A stretch of DNA of 46,051 nt from Dehalococcoidales bacterium (GTDB lineage: Bacteria > Chloroflexota > Dehalococcoidia > Dehalococcoidales > Fen-1064), in assembly GCA_035529395.1 (NCBI GenBank), contig DATKWT010000045.1, positions 1 through 46,051 of the forward strand, read 5' to 3'. Shown piece after piece: positions 1 through 8,319 of the stretch (position 1 is its first letter; the number at the start of each line of letters is the position of its first letter). Under the pieces are notes generated by a model. The model was not told the origin of the DNA. It worked only from the letters and a program-made list of their open reading frames with translations, and made no database searches. A program made the translations under genes and the position numbers.

Positions 1-396
1 GGACAGCCCGGCGTAGATGAGCCGGGGGTTCAACTGGCTCAGCGCATCGTAGTCCAGTTTGAACTTCTCCCGCTCGAAGAGCCGCAGGTTGGTGGTAAAG
101 ACATCGGCACTTTCCACCAGACGGTAGATTACCTCCCGACCCTCGTCCTGCGAGAGGTCAACCGCCAGGCTCCTTTTATTGCGGTTATAGGTCTCCCAAT
201 TGTAGTTGATATCGGACGGTGCACCAGCACCACCACTACCCAGGCCGGCCTGGAAACCCCGCCATGAGTCCCCGGTCTTCGGGTTCTCTACATGGATAAC
301 GTCAGCACCAAAATCAGCAAGGTGGCGGGCCGCCATCGGTACCGCAGCCACCTGTGAAACATCTATGACTTTGATACCGTCAAGCGCCTGGTTCAT
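1..396 (-). CDS. CaiB/BaiF family CoA transferase, N-terminal part
   Basis: The minus strand is open from an ATG at 394-396 to the window edge (132 codons, 3' end missing). The N-terminus (MNQALDGIKVIDVSQ, then a conserved ARHLADFGADVIHVENP segment) is typical of family III CoA transferases, which move CoA between carboxylic acids and usually start acyl-CoA degradation routes. The SWRGF and YNRNKRSLAVDL segments are further family hallmarks. The catalytic Asp of this family (about residue 170) lies outside the window. GGAGG lies just upstream of the start (minus strand, near 403). The substrate cannot be told from this part. Confidence 0.9.
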   Translation of the reverse strand, partial: MNQALDGIKVIDVSQVAAVPMAARHLADFGADVIHVENPKTGDSWRGFQAGLGSGGAGAPSDINYNWETYNRNKRSLAVDLSQDEGREVIYRLVESADVFTTNLRLFEREKFKLDYDALSQLNPRLIYAGLS

Positions 397-581
397 GTAG
401 TCCTCCGGGTCATTCTTCGCGCACGTGTTTACTGAACGCCTTTGCTGACTTGGCCGGGCTGGCTGGTCGACATCTGTTCTACATCCGTGGAAGAAGCAGT
501 GCCATATCATACCACACCACCGGCCATCGTTGGGCCACCCAGCAAACACGATATCACGTCAGGAATAGCCCTTTTTCTTCG

Positions 582-611
582 TTGACAACCACCAGTAGTG
601 ACGTCTAAGCT
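582..611 (+). promoter_or_regulatory. Candidate promoter for the small membrane protein and ABC operon
   Basis: TTGACA at 582-587 is followed after 18 nt by TAAGCT at 606-611. The -35 is perfect and the -10 is weak (3 of 6). Transcription would start near 618, which favours the internal ATG at 644 over the ATG at 617 for the first gene. Confidence 0.4.
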
Positions 612-643
612 TATTCATGGACAGCATGCGGGGAGGCAGTACT

Positions 644-853
644 ATGAATGATGTCGAGGTTCTCAGGGAGATGCTTCCCTTCCTTATACCGGTCGGCGTT
701 ATCGAACTCGGTCTGATGGCTTTCGCCCTGGTTGACCTTACCCGGAGGGAAGTGGTCAAGGGCGGGCGGAAGTGGCCGTGGGCAGTGGTGATTGTCCTGC
801 TCGGCATTATTGGCCCCATCATCTACCTTCTTATAGGGCGGGAGCAGTACTAG
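644..853 (+). CDS. Small two-TM membrane protein (PLDc_N-like)
   Basis: This 69-residue protein has two hydrophobic segments (about residues 8-30 and 44-64) separated by a basic loop (TRREVVKGGRKWPW). The layout matches the short phospholipase D N-terminal (PLDc_N) membrane domain often found beside ABC-2 exporters. An ATG also exists at 617, but GGGAGG at 631-636 sits 7 nt before the ATG at 644, so 644 is preferred. Its stop codon is one base from the ATG of the ABC ATPase, so the two are cotranscribed and probably act together. Its exact role is unknown; an accessory or assembly subunit of the exporter is an inference. Confidence 0.75.
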   Translation: MNDVEVLREMLPFLIPVGVIELGLMAFALVDLTRREVVKGGRKWPWAVVIVLLGIIGPIIYLLIGREQY

Positions 854-854
854 T

Positions 855-1796
855 ATGGAAGCTATCCGCTGCCAGAATCTTACCAAACGGTACGGTGAGA
901 TTACAGCTCTGGACAACCTCGACCTCACTATCGAGGAACACTCGGTCTTCGGTTTCCTCGGACCCAACGGCGCCGGTAAGACCACCACCGTCAAACTACT
1001 GACCGGGCTAAGTATACCCTCGGCAGGCACCGCATGGATTGCCGGGGAGGAAATCACCACCGGCAACGCGGTAGTCCGTACCGGTATTGGATTCCTGCCC
1101 GATGTTCCTGCCTTCTGCGACTGGATGACAGGGCAAGAGTTCCTTACCTTTGTTGGCGAACTGCACGGTCTTCCCTCACGAGAGATTTCCCTGCGCCGCG
1201 ATGAACAACTCGAACTGGTCGATCTGAAAGACGCAGCCCGGCGCAAGATAGGTGGCTACTCGCGCGGCATGAAACAACGTTTAGGTATTGCACAGGCGTT
1301 GATAAACCACCCTCGTGTACTCTTCATGGACGAGCCTACCTCTGCCCTCGACCCCGTGGGCCGGCGTGATGTGCTGCTGTTGATAGAGCGTCTGAGAGAG
1401 CAGACCACTGTATTTATGTCAAGCCACATCCTGTCCGATGTTGAGCGCGTCTGTGATGTCGTCGGTATCATCGACAAAGGCAAGCTGGTCATCCAGTCAA
1501 CCGTAGAGGAACTCAGGCAGCGGTATACCCGATCCATCTTCGAACTCGAGTTTGAGGAGGACACCGCCCCCCTGATGGCCAGAATAGAGTCTGCTCACTG
1601 GTTGGCCACCCAGGAGTTAGTAACTATCAATGAAGTTCCTACTCTACGTGTCCAGGTCAACAATATCGCTGAGGCAAAGCGGGAACTGCCGGGACTGGTC
1701 GCTGCCAGCGGGCTCACGCTACTCCGCTACGAACTGACACTACCGAGCCTGGAAGACATCTTCGTGGACCTGGTGGAAGGCGGGGGTGCGCCATGA
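855..1796 (+). CDS. ABC transporter ATP-binding protein (ABC-2 type exporter)
   Basis: This 313-residue cytoplasmic ATPase has Walker A GPNGAGKT (36-43), the ABC signature YSRGMKQR, Walker B VLFMDEPT and an SSHILSDVERV switch-His segment. The C-terminal 90 residues after the ATPase core (EFEEDTAPLM and onward) match the accessory domain of NatA/CcmA-like exporters. It overlaps the permease gene by ATGA (1793-1796), which indicates translational coupling. The substrate is unknown; related systems export small molecules, ions or antibiotics. Confidence 0.93.
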   Translation: MEAIRCQNLTKRYGEITALDNLDLTIEEHSVFGFLGPNGAGKTTTVKLLTGLSIPSAGTAWIAGEEITTGNAVVRTGIGFLPDVPAFCDWMTGQEFLTFVGELHGLPSREISLRRDEQLELVDLKDAARRKIGGYSRGMKQRLGIAQALINHPRVLFMDEPTSALDPVGRRDVLLLIERLREQTTVFMSSHILSDVERVCDVVGIIDKGKLVIQSTVEELRQRYTRSIFELEFEEDTAPLMARIESAHWLATQELVTINEVPTLRVQVNNIAEAKRELPGLVAASGLTLLRYELTLPSLEDIFVDLVEGGGAP

Positions 1797-2548
1797 CCGG
1801 CCTGGTAGCCCTGCTCAAGAAGGAACTGAGAGAGCAACTGAGGACGTATAAACTGCTGATTGTTACCGCCGTCTTCCTGTTTTTCGGCTTTGCTACTCCC
1901 CTGCTGATAAAGTACACGCCACAACTCCTGGAGGCAACGGGAGAGGATATCATAGTGCAGATGCCGGAGCCCAGTGCTGCAATGGCAATCGGGGAATACG
2001 CCGGTACAATTGTCCAGATCGGCGTTCTGATAGCCGTTCTCATGCTCATGGGTGCAGTCGCCCGAGAGAGGAACAGAGGACTCGCCGCCATGATTCTCAG
2101 CAAGCCGGTCAGCCGGGGTGCTTACATCACCGCTAAATTCCTGGCGACAAGTGTCAGCTTCATAGCTGCCCTTGTCCTGGGTTCAACCGCCTGCTGGATA
2201 TACACCGTTCTACTCATCGAGCCTGCCAGCGTATCCGCTTTCCTCGGTCTAAACCTGCTGATGGCACTCTTCCTGGTCTTCTGTCTATCGGTCACGCTGC
2301 TCTGCTCAAGCCTGTTCCGAAATCAGCTGATAGCTGGTGGTGTGGCCCTGGTTGTCCTGGTTGTCCAGGCACTCCTCACCCAGGTACCCGGTTTTGGAGA
2401 CTACATGCCCGGTCAATTGACCGGCTGGGGAATAGGGTTGCTTTCCAGTCCACAGCCCGCGGCATGGCCCGCCGTGGCGGTATGCATGGTACTCACGATT
2501 GCCTGCTTGTTCCTGTCCCCCGTGGTATTGCGTCGCAAGGAGCTATAA
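1793..2548 (+). CDS. ABC-2 type transporter permease
   Basis: This 251-residue integral membrane protein has about six hydrophobic segments. Its N-terminus (LVALLKKELREQLRTYKLLI) is the amphipathic KELRE-type start typical of ABC-2 permeases such as NosY or GldF. The segment GAVARERNRGLAAMILSKPV matches the conserved cytoplasmic loop of that family. Its start overlaps the ATPase stop codon. With the ATPase and the small membrane protein it forms a three-gene exporter operon. An 11-bp palindrome (ACCGTAACGGT) follows the stop, but it is too short to call a terminator. Confidence 0.88.
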   Translation: MTGLVALLKKELREQLRTYKLLIVTAVFLFFGFATPLLIKYTPQLLEATGEDIIVQMPEPSAAMAIGEYAGTIVQIGVLIAVLMLMGAVARERNRGLAAMILSKPVSRGAYITAKFLATSVSFIAALVLGSTACWIYTVLLIEPASVSAFLGLNLLMALFLVFCLSVTLLCSSLFRNQLIAGGVALVVLVVQALLTQVPGFGDYMPGQLTGWGIGLLSSPQPAAWPAVAVCMVLTIACLFLSPVVLRRKEL

Positions 2549-2561
2549 CCGTAACGGTGTC

Positions 2562-3428
2562 CTAGCGCAATATGTACCCGCCGTCAACATTCAGGGCCTG
2601 GCCGGTGACGTTTCGGGCGTCATCGGAAGCAAAGAAGACTACCGCCCGGCCCATATCTTCGGGGGTCTGCTCTCTGCCGAGAGGGGCATTGGGCTCAACA
2701 AGGCGTGTCCGCCAGAACTCCTCGGGCGTCAACTCCTCAATCTCCGCACCAGCAAAACGCTCCGGAAGCTCTTCTCCGGACTCTTTTGCCTGCTTGATTT
2801 GGTTGTACATAGCGGTTGCCCCTCTCTCCCATAGCGGGGTGTAGACCCACCCCGGGCAGACACAGTTGACATTGATGTTGTTCGGGGCCAGCTCACGGGA
2901 CAACGACCACGTGAAGGAAATCACACCTGCCTTGAACACCGAATAGGGCATATTGCCGAAGTCGCCCAGTCGACCGGAGATGGACGAGATGTTGACTATC
3001 TTACCGCTCTGCTGCGCTGTCATGTGGGGAACAACAGCCCGGCACATGATAATCGTCGGCTTGAGGTTGATTTCGTAGGAACCCAGCCACTCTTCGTCGG
3101 TGCGGTTCGTTATGCGAGCCGGCTCAGTCCGGGATTCCGGTACTCCTCTCATACCACCGACGTTGTTGACCAGGATATCAATCCTGCCAAAGCAGTCCAT
3201 TACGGCAGCTACCGCTCCTTCCACATCATCACTGGCGGTAAGGTCAGCGACTACAGGAAGTGACCGGCGTCCCATCTTCTTGACCTCATCGGCTGCGCTC
3301 CGGGCGTGTTCACCATCAATATCAATCACGGTAACATCCGCGCCTTCTTCAGCGAGGCAACGGACTATGCCCCTGCCAATCCCCTGCGCTCCACCGGTAA
3401 CTACCGCCACTTTTCCTTCGAGTTTCAA
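2562..3428 (-). CDS. SDR family NAD(P)-dependent oxidoreductase
   Basis: This 288-residue classical short-chain dehydrogenase has the cofactor motif TGGAQGIG (11-18), NNVGG, and the active-site pair Tyr162 and Lys166 (YSVFK) preceded by Ser in NISSISG. It interconverts an alcohol and a carbonyl group with NAD(P). The start is a TTG at 3426-3428 with AAGGAGGG placed correctly upstream. Only 35 bp upstream is a displaced 3' tail of a haloalkane dehalogenase gene (3464-3553), so this SDR was probably once the third gene of the dehalogenase operon. A role in oxidising the alcohol released by dehalogenation is inferred, not shown. Confidence 0.93.
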   Translation of the reverse strand: MKLEGKVAVVTGGAQGIGRGIVRCLAEEGADVTVIDIDGEHARSAADEVKKMGRRSLPVVADLTASDDVEGAVAAVMDCFGRIDILVNNVGGMRGVPESRTEPARITNRTDEEWLGSYEINLKPTIIMCRAVVPHMTAQQSGKIVNISSISGRLGDFGNMPYSVFKAGVISFTWSLSRELAPNNINVNCVCPGWVYTPLWERGATAMYNQIKQAKESGEELPERFAGAEIEELTPEEFWRTRLVEPNAPLGREQTPEDMGRAVVFFASDDARNVTGQALNVDGGYILR

Positions 3429-3455
3429 TCGACCCTCCTTTGTAGAACTTATTTT

Positions 3456-4790
3456 CTACCTAACTATGGTAGCGGTGTCTCCAGAATCCACCTGCGGATG
3501 TTCTCGGCGACTTCCTCTCCGGCGTCCTCCTGGATGAAGTGACCTGCGTTCCTCACTCCTCAGCTTCTCCCTCATCGCTTTCACGAGACTCTCGCGGCCG
3601 TCCCGCGTAATCCTCCGGGCAGGACCTTTTGTGCACTCTTCCCTTACAGCGCATCCCTTACAGAACTTGCCTCGGTATACAATGAACGGTGGCTTGCCTT
3701 TCCGTTTCATCTCTTGATATCGCTTTAAGTCCTGACCCTCAGGACAGATATAGACATCCCTCATCTGGTCGTACTGAAAGTTGCTTTTGTGATACCTTTT
3801 CTCAGACTCGCCTTTCTTCTCCAGCACTACAAAGAAGTCATCAGGCATGTAGGCATCTAGCCCCCTCTGCTGAGTATATTCCAGATTCTCATAAGATGAG
3901 TATCCAGCATCAGCGCTTGCCTCTTGGGGCAGAGTCCCCAGATTTTGTTCCACCGCTTCTACCATCTTTATTAACTCGTGGTGGTCAGTCGTTTCCTGGG
4001 TGATGTCGGCAGCTACGATTACTTGCTCCTTTTCGTCCACTGCAATCTGTCCATTGTAGCTGGGCTGGATTGCCCTGCGGCTGTCCTGCATCAGCCGAGA
4101 TTCCCGATCGGTTATATTGACGCGCTTAAGCTTTCCCCTTTCAAGCGTTTCCCTTGCCTCGTTGAGCCTCTTCAACCGGTATTCCTTTTCTCGGAGTTCC
4201 TTTACCATCTCCGAGCCATCCCCATCAGGATGCGCCTGTTCTTCGCTCTCATCTATCCGGATCGAGGCTTCGATCATCCGTCTCACTTGCTCCTTGATGC
4301 ACTTAATCTCCTTCTCAAGACTGTCCCTGTCGCGGCTTTGCCTCAACGCAGCATTGGCTTTAAGTTTTGTGCCATCGAAGGCTATATGCCCGAGTCCCAC
4401 CATGCCCACGGAGGCGCAGAGCCTAACCACCTCCACGAATAGATCCGGAAGAATACCAGCATGCTGGGAACGGAAAAGGCAGATGGTTCTGAAGTCAGGT
4501 GTTTGTAGCCCCGATAGAAACATGAAAGCAGTATCAGTTTTCAGTTCTTGAGCAACTCTGCGAGAGCTATATATTCCTAGGCTATAGGCATAGATGATCA
4601 CTTTTAGCATCATCGCTGGATGATAGGCTGGTGCCCCGCCACCTTCATACTGACCAAGTAAAAGCGACGAATCAAGGGTATCCACCACATCACTGATAAT
4701 ACGCACTTCGTGATCCTCAGGTACAAATTCATCCAGCGATGGGGGAAGTAGAAAATTCTGATCTTGTCTGTATTCCTTAAATATCTTCAT
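3456..4790 (-). CDS. IS1182-family transposase, C-terminally truncated and fused to foreign sequence
   Basis: The first ~410 residues are an IS1182-type DDE transposase. They show the N-terminal helical region (FLLPPSLDEFVPEDHEVRII), a conserved IAFDGTKLKANA segment with the first acidic catalytic residue, DAGYSS with the second, and a C-terminal Cys cluster (CPEGQDLK, CKGCAVREECTKGPA). The normal ending after MREKLRSEE is missing. From about 3553 the frame reads out of frame through a fragment of a dehalogenase gene and ends at 3456. The third catalytic Glu of the family normally lies near this C-terminus and seems lost, so the protein is probably inactive. The start ATG follows a TATAAT-like box (4827-4832, minus strand). 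Confidence 0.88.
   Translation of the reverse strand: MKIFKEYRQDQNFLLPPSLDEFVPEDHEVRIISDVVDTLDSSLLLGQYEGGGAPAYHPAMMLKVIIYAYSLGIYSSRRVAQELKTDTAFMFLSGLQTPDFRTICLFRSQHAGILPDLFVEVVRLCASVGMVGLGHIAFDGTKLKANAALRQSRDRDSLEKEIKCIKEQVRRMIEASIRIDESEEQAHPDGDGSEMVKELREKEYRLKRLNEARETLERGKLKRVNITDRESRLMQDSRRAIQPSYNGQIAVDEKEQVIVAADITQETTDHHELIKMVEAVEQNLGTLPQEASADAGYSSYENLEYTQQRGLDAYMPDDFFVVLEKKGESEKRYHKSNFQYDQMRDVYICPEGQDLKRYQEMKRKGKPPFIVYRGKFCKGCAVREECTKGPARRITRDGRESLVKAMREKLRSEERRSLHPGGRRRGSRREHPQVDSGDTATIVR
3464..3553 (-). repeat. 90-bp direct repeat, copy 1 (displaced dehalogenase 3' tail)
   Basis: This is identical at every base to 11580-11669. It encodes the last 29 residues and the stop codon of a haloalkane dehalogenase, including the catalytic His segment, but no dehalogenase body precedes it. 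Identity ends at the junction with the truncated transposase (3553/3554). On the other side it ends one base past the stop codon. Confidence 0.95.
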
Positions 4791-4883
4791 CTCGTGGCCT
4801 CCAACGGAAAGACCTTCTTGTGGAATATTATACCCTACTTTGCCACGTGGGTGTGATCGTAGGGGGACTTTTTAGACAGCCTG
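3554..4883 (-). mobile_element. Remnant IS1182-type insertion sequence, one end lost
   Basis: The transposase gene is preceded by an IS-end-like sequence at 4862-4883 (minus strand AGGCTGTCTAAAAAGTCCCC), about 75 bp upstream of the start, a usual distance in this family. The opposite end should follow the transposase stop but is replaced at 3553/3554 by the dehalogenase tail. No second inverted repeat and no target duplication can be found here. The end assignment rests on recalled family resemblance. Confidence 0.6.
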
Positions 4884-5160
4884 ATATAGTATGTTGTTAC
4901 CTCGATATGGCATATAAAGGTTCCTGGCTTGCCCCCATAGAGGGTGCTACTTCTTAGATCTCGGTTACAGTCAATATCCGTGTTTCATTCACGGCAAGGA
5001 GGGACTATAATAGGGCTGCCAGGGAGCAGAGTAAAGAGCTTTGACTGTCGATTAACTCAAAGGCTACAATTGTTCCACTTTTGCTGACCACATACATACG
5101 GGGGTAGGTCAGCGTGAAAGCCGTCACATAAACTGAAATGGAGGAAAAAAGGACGTCAAC
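4791..5160. other. Intergenic region between IS transposase and SDR
   Basis: This 370-bp stretch holds the transposase leader and putative IS end (4862-4883), then about 150 bp of apparently non-coding sequence, then a strong promoter and leader for the SDR gene at 5161. I see no ORF with protein-family features and no RNA gene. Confidence 0.6.
5041..5070 (+). promoter_or_regulatory. Promoter of the SDR gene at 5161
   Basis: TTGACT (5041-5046) and TACAAT (5065-5070) are separated by 18 nt. Each box matches the sigma-70-type consensus at 5 of 6 positions. The transcript would have a leader of about 85 nt ending in GGAGG before the ATG. Confidence 0.6.
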
Positions 5161-5991
5161 ATGAGTGAGAAGCATTTAGAAGACAAAGTCGCCTGGGTGA
5201 CCGGTTCCTCGCGGGGCATTGGTCGGGTGATTGCCGATCATCTGGCGGCCTTGGGGGCGAAAGTAGCGGTTCACGGCACGAGTCCCACCTCAACCCGTGC
5301 CTTTAATGAGGCTGAATCGCTGGACGCGGTGGCCGAGGCCATTACCGCAGCCCATGGGAGCGTAGTGCTGCCAGTCTGGGGCGATCTGACCGATGCGGCC
5401 ACGGTTAAGCAGGTCGCCGAGCAAATTCGCCAGAAGTTCGGCCAGATCGATATTCTGGTGAACTGTGCCGGAGGTGACATCGGTTCGCAGGGTGTTATGG
5501 GAGAGAATGCCGGTAAACCGCTGTCCAACGATGCCGTGTTTATTGCCCTGGAAGATGTGCGGACAGTGCTGGACCGGAACATAATGACCTGTATTTTGTG
5601 TTGTCGTGAGGTGGCGCCGGAAATGATCGCCCGCAAAGCAGGCTGGATCGTCAATATCGGCAGCGTTGGTGGGCTGTCGGGCCACGCTGGAGAGGCGATC
5701 TACTCAACGGCTAAAGCGGCCGTCCACGAGTATACACGCTGCCTGGCGGCCCAGTTGCGGCCCGATAACGTATACGCCAACGCAGTTGCGCCCGGGCCGA
5801 TTATTACACCCCGCTTTGAAGCCAGCCGGCCCATTAATGAGTCCATGAAATTGACCGACGGTACGCTCGAGCGGTACGGCTGGCCGATTGAAATTGCTCG
5901 GGCGGTTGAGTTTTTTGTTACCCAGGATTCGTCATACATAACCGGGCAGGTGCTGCGGGTGGATGGCGGGATTCAATTGTGGCCGGCTTAA
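5161..5991 (+). CDS. SDR family oxidoreductase
   Basis: This 276-residue short-chain dehydrogenase has TGSSRGIG (14-21), NCAGGD, and the catalytic Tyr181 and Lys185 (YSTAK) preceded by NIGSVGG. The C-terminal ITGQVLRVDGG is the usual SDR ending. It reduces or oxidises an unknown carbonyl or alcohol with NAD(P). GGAGG lies upstream of the ATG. It is the only plus-strand gene between 2549 and 15041, has its own promoter, and its codon choice looks different by eye from the neighbours, so it may have been acquired with the surrounding segment. Confidence 0.92.
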   Translation: MSEKHLEDKVAWVTGSSRGIGRVIADHLAALGAKVAVHGTSPTSTRAFNEAESLDAVAEAITAAHGSVVLPVWGDLTDAATVKQVAEQIRQKFGQIDILVNCAGGDIGSQGVMGENAGKPLSNDAVFIALEDVRTVLDRNIMTCILCCREVAPEMIARKAGWIVNIGSVGGLSGHAGEAIYSTAKAAVHEYTRCLAAQLRPDNVYANAVAPGPIITPRFEASRPINESMKLTDGTLERYGWPIEIARAVEFFVTQDSSYITGQVLRVDGGIQLWPA

Positions 5992-6012
5992 AAGCCGGCG
6001 AGTGTCTTTGTT
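5982..6012 (+). terminator. Hairpin terminator overlapping the SDR stop codon
   Basis: GCCGGCTT (5982-5989) and AAGCCGGC (5992-5999) form an 8-bp perfect stem with a 2-base spacer, followed by a T-rich stretch (GTGTCTTTGTTTT). The stem includes the end of the SDR gene, which fits a Rho-independent terminator. Confidence 0.55.
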
Positions 6013-6234
6013 TTGGGAAATTGAAGCCCGGTGCTCTACCTAAGCCGAACTCCTAACTGCAGTTGCCTACAAAACGCATAGGGTCACAATCAGCCAGATT
6101 GTTAGATCACGACCCCCTGTGCGTGCGGAATGTAGCTGCGACATTTGAGGGAGGAAGTGCTGTTGAGGTAGTAACTAAGCAATCTCCACCAAATAAGGGC
6201 TAGCAAACCATTGAAGAGCTGCTAGCCTTCCCCT

Positions 6235-7467
6235 TTAATCTACTATCGCAGGGTAAATCAAAGACTTCAATTGACCCCGGAAATTAAAGGTATTTGACGG
6301 CATTAGCTGCGTTAAGAATATTACGATGAGGTCCTGGGCCGGGTCTATCCAGAATATAGTACTGGCGGCTCCTCCCCAGTAATACTCACCAAGCGAACCT
6401 ACCTGCTGGGATTTAACCAAGTCAATGATGACAGCGAAACCAAGTCCGAAGCCGACACCTTCATTAGCCGTCTCACTGAATGCGCTTATACTGAGGTCAG
6501 TAAGGTCTTGATTTCCCGGCAGATGATTAATCGTCATATATTCAATTGTTCTTGGACCCAGAAGACGAGCGCCGTCAAGTTCTCCCCTATTTAAGAGCAT
6601 CTGGCAGAACCGGTAATAATCGGCCGCAGTTGAAACAAGCCCACCACCACCGGAAAAACAGGCAGGAGGCGTCAGATATGCACTCTTAGCAGGGTCATCC
6701 ATTAGCTGCAATCTCTTCTTATCATCACGATTATAATTAGCGGCGAAACGGTCTACCTTTTCTGGAGGTACATGGAAACTGGTATCTACCATTCCTAATG
6801 GCTCGAAGATATACTCCTTCAGGTATTCGTCAAAACTCATTCCGGATATCACTTCCACCAAGCGACCGCATACATCAGTCGAAATCCCGTAATTCCACCT
6901 CGTACCCGGTGAAAACTCAAGGGGTAATTTAGCTACTTCTTGAACCATTTCCTTAAGTGTTCCCTTACGTCGGTCCATTACATTTAACTTCTGATAAGCT
7001 GCACCTACCGGCGTACCTAACTCCGCGGGTGCACCATACGTAAGACCTGAAGTATGTGTAAGAAGGTCTCGAATAGTCATGTCCCGCTCTGACGGTTTCG
7101 TCACGAAGTTTGGGTATTCTCCGGAAACATAAACCTCCAGGTTTCTCCACTCAGGTATGTATTTGTAGACTTGGTCCCCGAGCTGGAAGTGACTGTGCTC
7201 ATAAAGCATCATCAAGGCAACCGTAGTAATCGGCTTGGTCATCGAATAAATACGAAAGATAGTGTCCTCAGCCACAGGTTTTGCCCGTTCGATATCCATC
7301 ATGCCTGTGGGAGATAAATAGGCTACCTTACCATGGCGGGCAACCAGGGTAAGAGTACCGGCGATTTTCTTAGGTATCAGATACCGGTTCAGTAGGTGGT
7401 TTTCTATCCGGACTAGGCGTTCACCTGCGAGGCCGACTTCTTCTGGATTTGCTACTTTAATAGTCAC
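6235..7467 (-). CDS. Serine hydrolase, class C beta-lactamase family
   Basis: This 410-residue protein has the SxxK motif SMTK (Ser75, Lys78), the Tyr motif RWNYGIS (Tyr193) and a WGG triad-like segment (YYWGGAAS) in place of KTG. That set is characteristic of the EstB and 6-aminohexanoate-dimer hydrolase group rather than true beta-lactamases. Likely activity is hydrolysis of esters or amides. No signal peptide is visible, so it is probably cytoplasmic. The start is a GTG at 7465-7467 with AAGGAG 8 nt upstream. The gene looks more A+T rich than its neighbours, which may point to a different origin. The substrate is unknown. Confidence 0.9.
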   Translation of the reverse strand: MTIKVANPEEVGLAGERLVRIENHLLNRYLIPKKIAGTLTLVARHGKVAYLSPTGMMDIERAKPVAEDTIFRIYSMTKPITTVALMMLYEHSHFQLGDQVYKYIPEWRNLEVYVSGEYPNFVTKPSERDMTIRDLLTHTSGLTYGAPAELGTPVGAAYQKLNVMDRRKGTLKEMVQEVAKLPLEFSPGTRWNYGISTDVCGRLVEVISGMSFDEYLKEYIFEPLGMVDTSFHVPPEKVDRFAANYNRDDKKRLQLMDDPAKSAYLTPPACFSGGGGLVSTAADYYRFCQMLLNRGELDGARLLGPRTIEYMTINHLPGNQDLTDLSISAFSETANEGVGFGLGFAVIIDLVKSQQVGSLGEYYWGGAASTIFWIDPAQDLIVIFLTQLMPSNTFNFRGQLKSLIYPAIVD

Positions 7468-7469
7468 GA

Positions 7470-7571
7470 TTAATTCTCCTTATGTTTCAGTGCCCTCTGC
7501 AGCGAAGGCTGCATCTTCATCTCGCGGAACTCGTTGATGGCGAAGCCCAGGTGCTCAACGACCTCCATCCT
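7470..7571 (-). pseudogene. Possible C-terminal remnant of a TPR/AAA regulator-type protein
   Basis: In the 87-bp gap between the HAD and serine hydrolase genes, and slightly into the HAD gene, the minus strand reads MEVVEHLGFAINEFREMKMQ and on to a TAA at 7470-7472. This resembles, from memory, the C-terminal end of large Chloroflexota AAA/TPR proteins (FREMKMQPSL-type ending). No body of such a protein precedes it. It may be a relic left by a deletion; the AAGGAG ribosome site of the next gene lies inside it. Confidence 0.3.
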
Positions 7572-8256
7572 CTTTTATTACAGTCAGAATGTCTGTCAAT
7601 GAGGAGATAGTGAGGCCATCCCACTGTTCGCGGTTCATCAGATGCGACTCGGTGCTGTCTGCATCAGGGCGGGTCAGGACAGGCTTCATACCGACGCCTA
7701 GTGCTCCACTTAACTCCTGACTACCACCATCACCAACAAACAGGCATTCCTCTGGTCGGACCTCAAGTCGTTCGGCTGTGAGTTTGTATATCCGTGGGTC
7801 AGGCTTCCTCATTCCCACTAAGCATGAGAATACTGCCACATCAACCAGGGGAGCGAAAGGCGTTTCTGGCCAGACAGTCGGAATCTCGTGAGTGCAATTG
7901 CTGAGGAGGCCAATCTCATACCCTTCTTCCTTCAGGCGCAAGAGCACTTCTATGGCGCCCGGCTGCGGCGTCATAACGTCACGTATATGGTCCAGCCTAT
8001 GTTGTACTGCGAGTTGCACCTGCTTATCTCTGGGAAGTACACCCAGTTCACGACAGACTTGTTTAACATCGGCCTCGCAGTTCTGATTTACACCTGTGTT
8101 CCGCTTTCTTGAAGTGGTGAACCACTCCCGCCTGAAGTCATCGGAAGGTAGTGATAGTGCAGAAGCCATCTTAACCAGTGCTTCGTTGTAATCTTGAGAC
8201 GAGAAGTTGCCTGCCAGCGTCCCAAATAGGTCGAATATTACAGCTAGATACCCCAT
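7555..8256 (-). CDS. HAD superfamily (subfamily IA) hydrolase
   Basis: This 233-residue protein has all four HAD motifs: motif I FDLFGTL (nucleophile Asp9), motif II LLSNCT, motif III Lys in RKPDPRIY, and motif IV FVGDGGSQELSGA. Residue 11 is Phe instead of the second Asp normal in HAD phosphatases; haloacid dehalogenases carry Tyr there. The RKPDPRIY segment also resembles haloacid dehalogenases, but motif IV looks phosphatase-like. It could be a phosphatase or a 2-haloacid dehalogenase; the sequence alone does not decide. No clear ribosome site is visible upstream. It lies 63 bp downstream of the aldo/keto reductase gene on the same strand. Confidence 0.88.
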   Translation of the reverse strand: MGYLAVIFDLFGTLAGNFSSQDYNEALVKMASALSLPSDDFRREWFTTSRKRNTGVNQNCEADVKQVCRELGVLPRDKQVQLAVQHRLDHIRDVMTPQPGAIEVLLRLKEEGYEIGLLSNCTHEIPTVWPETPFAPLVDVAVFSCLVGMRKPDPRIYKLTAERLEVRPEECLFVGDGGSQELSGALGVGMKPVLTRPDADSTESHLMNREQWDGLTISSLTDILTVIKEDGGR

Positions 8257-8319
8257 CGTTTCGAGTTACGCTCTCAGAATCTCCTTGTATCTCGGTTCAC
8301 CGGTACAGCCTATGGGTAG

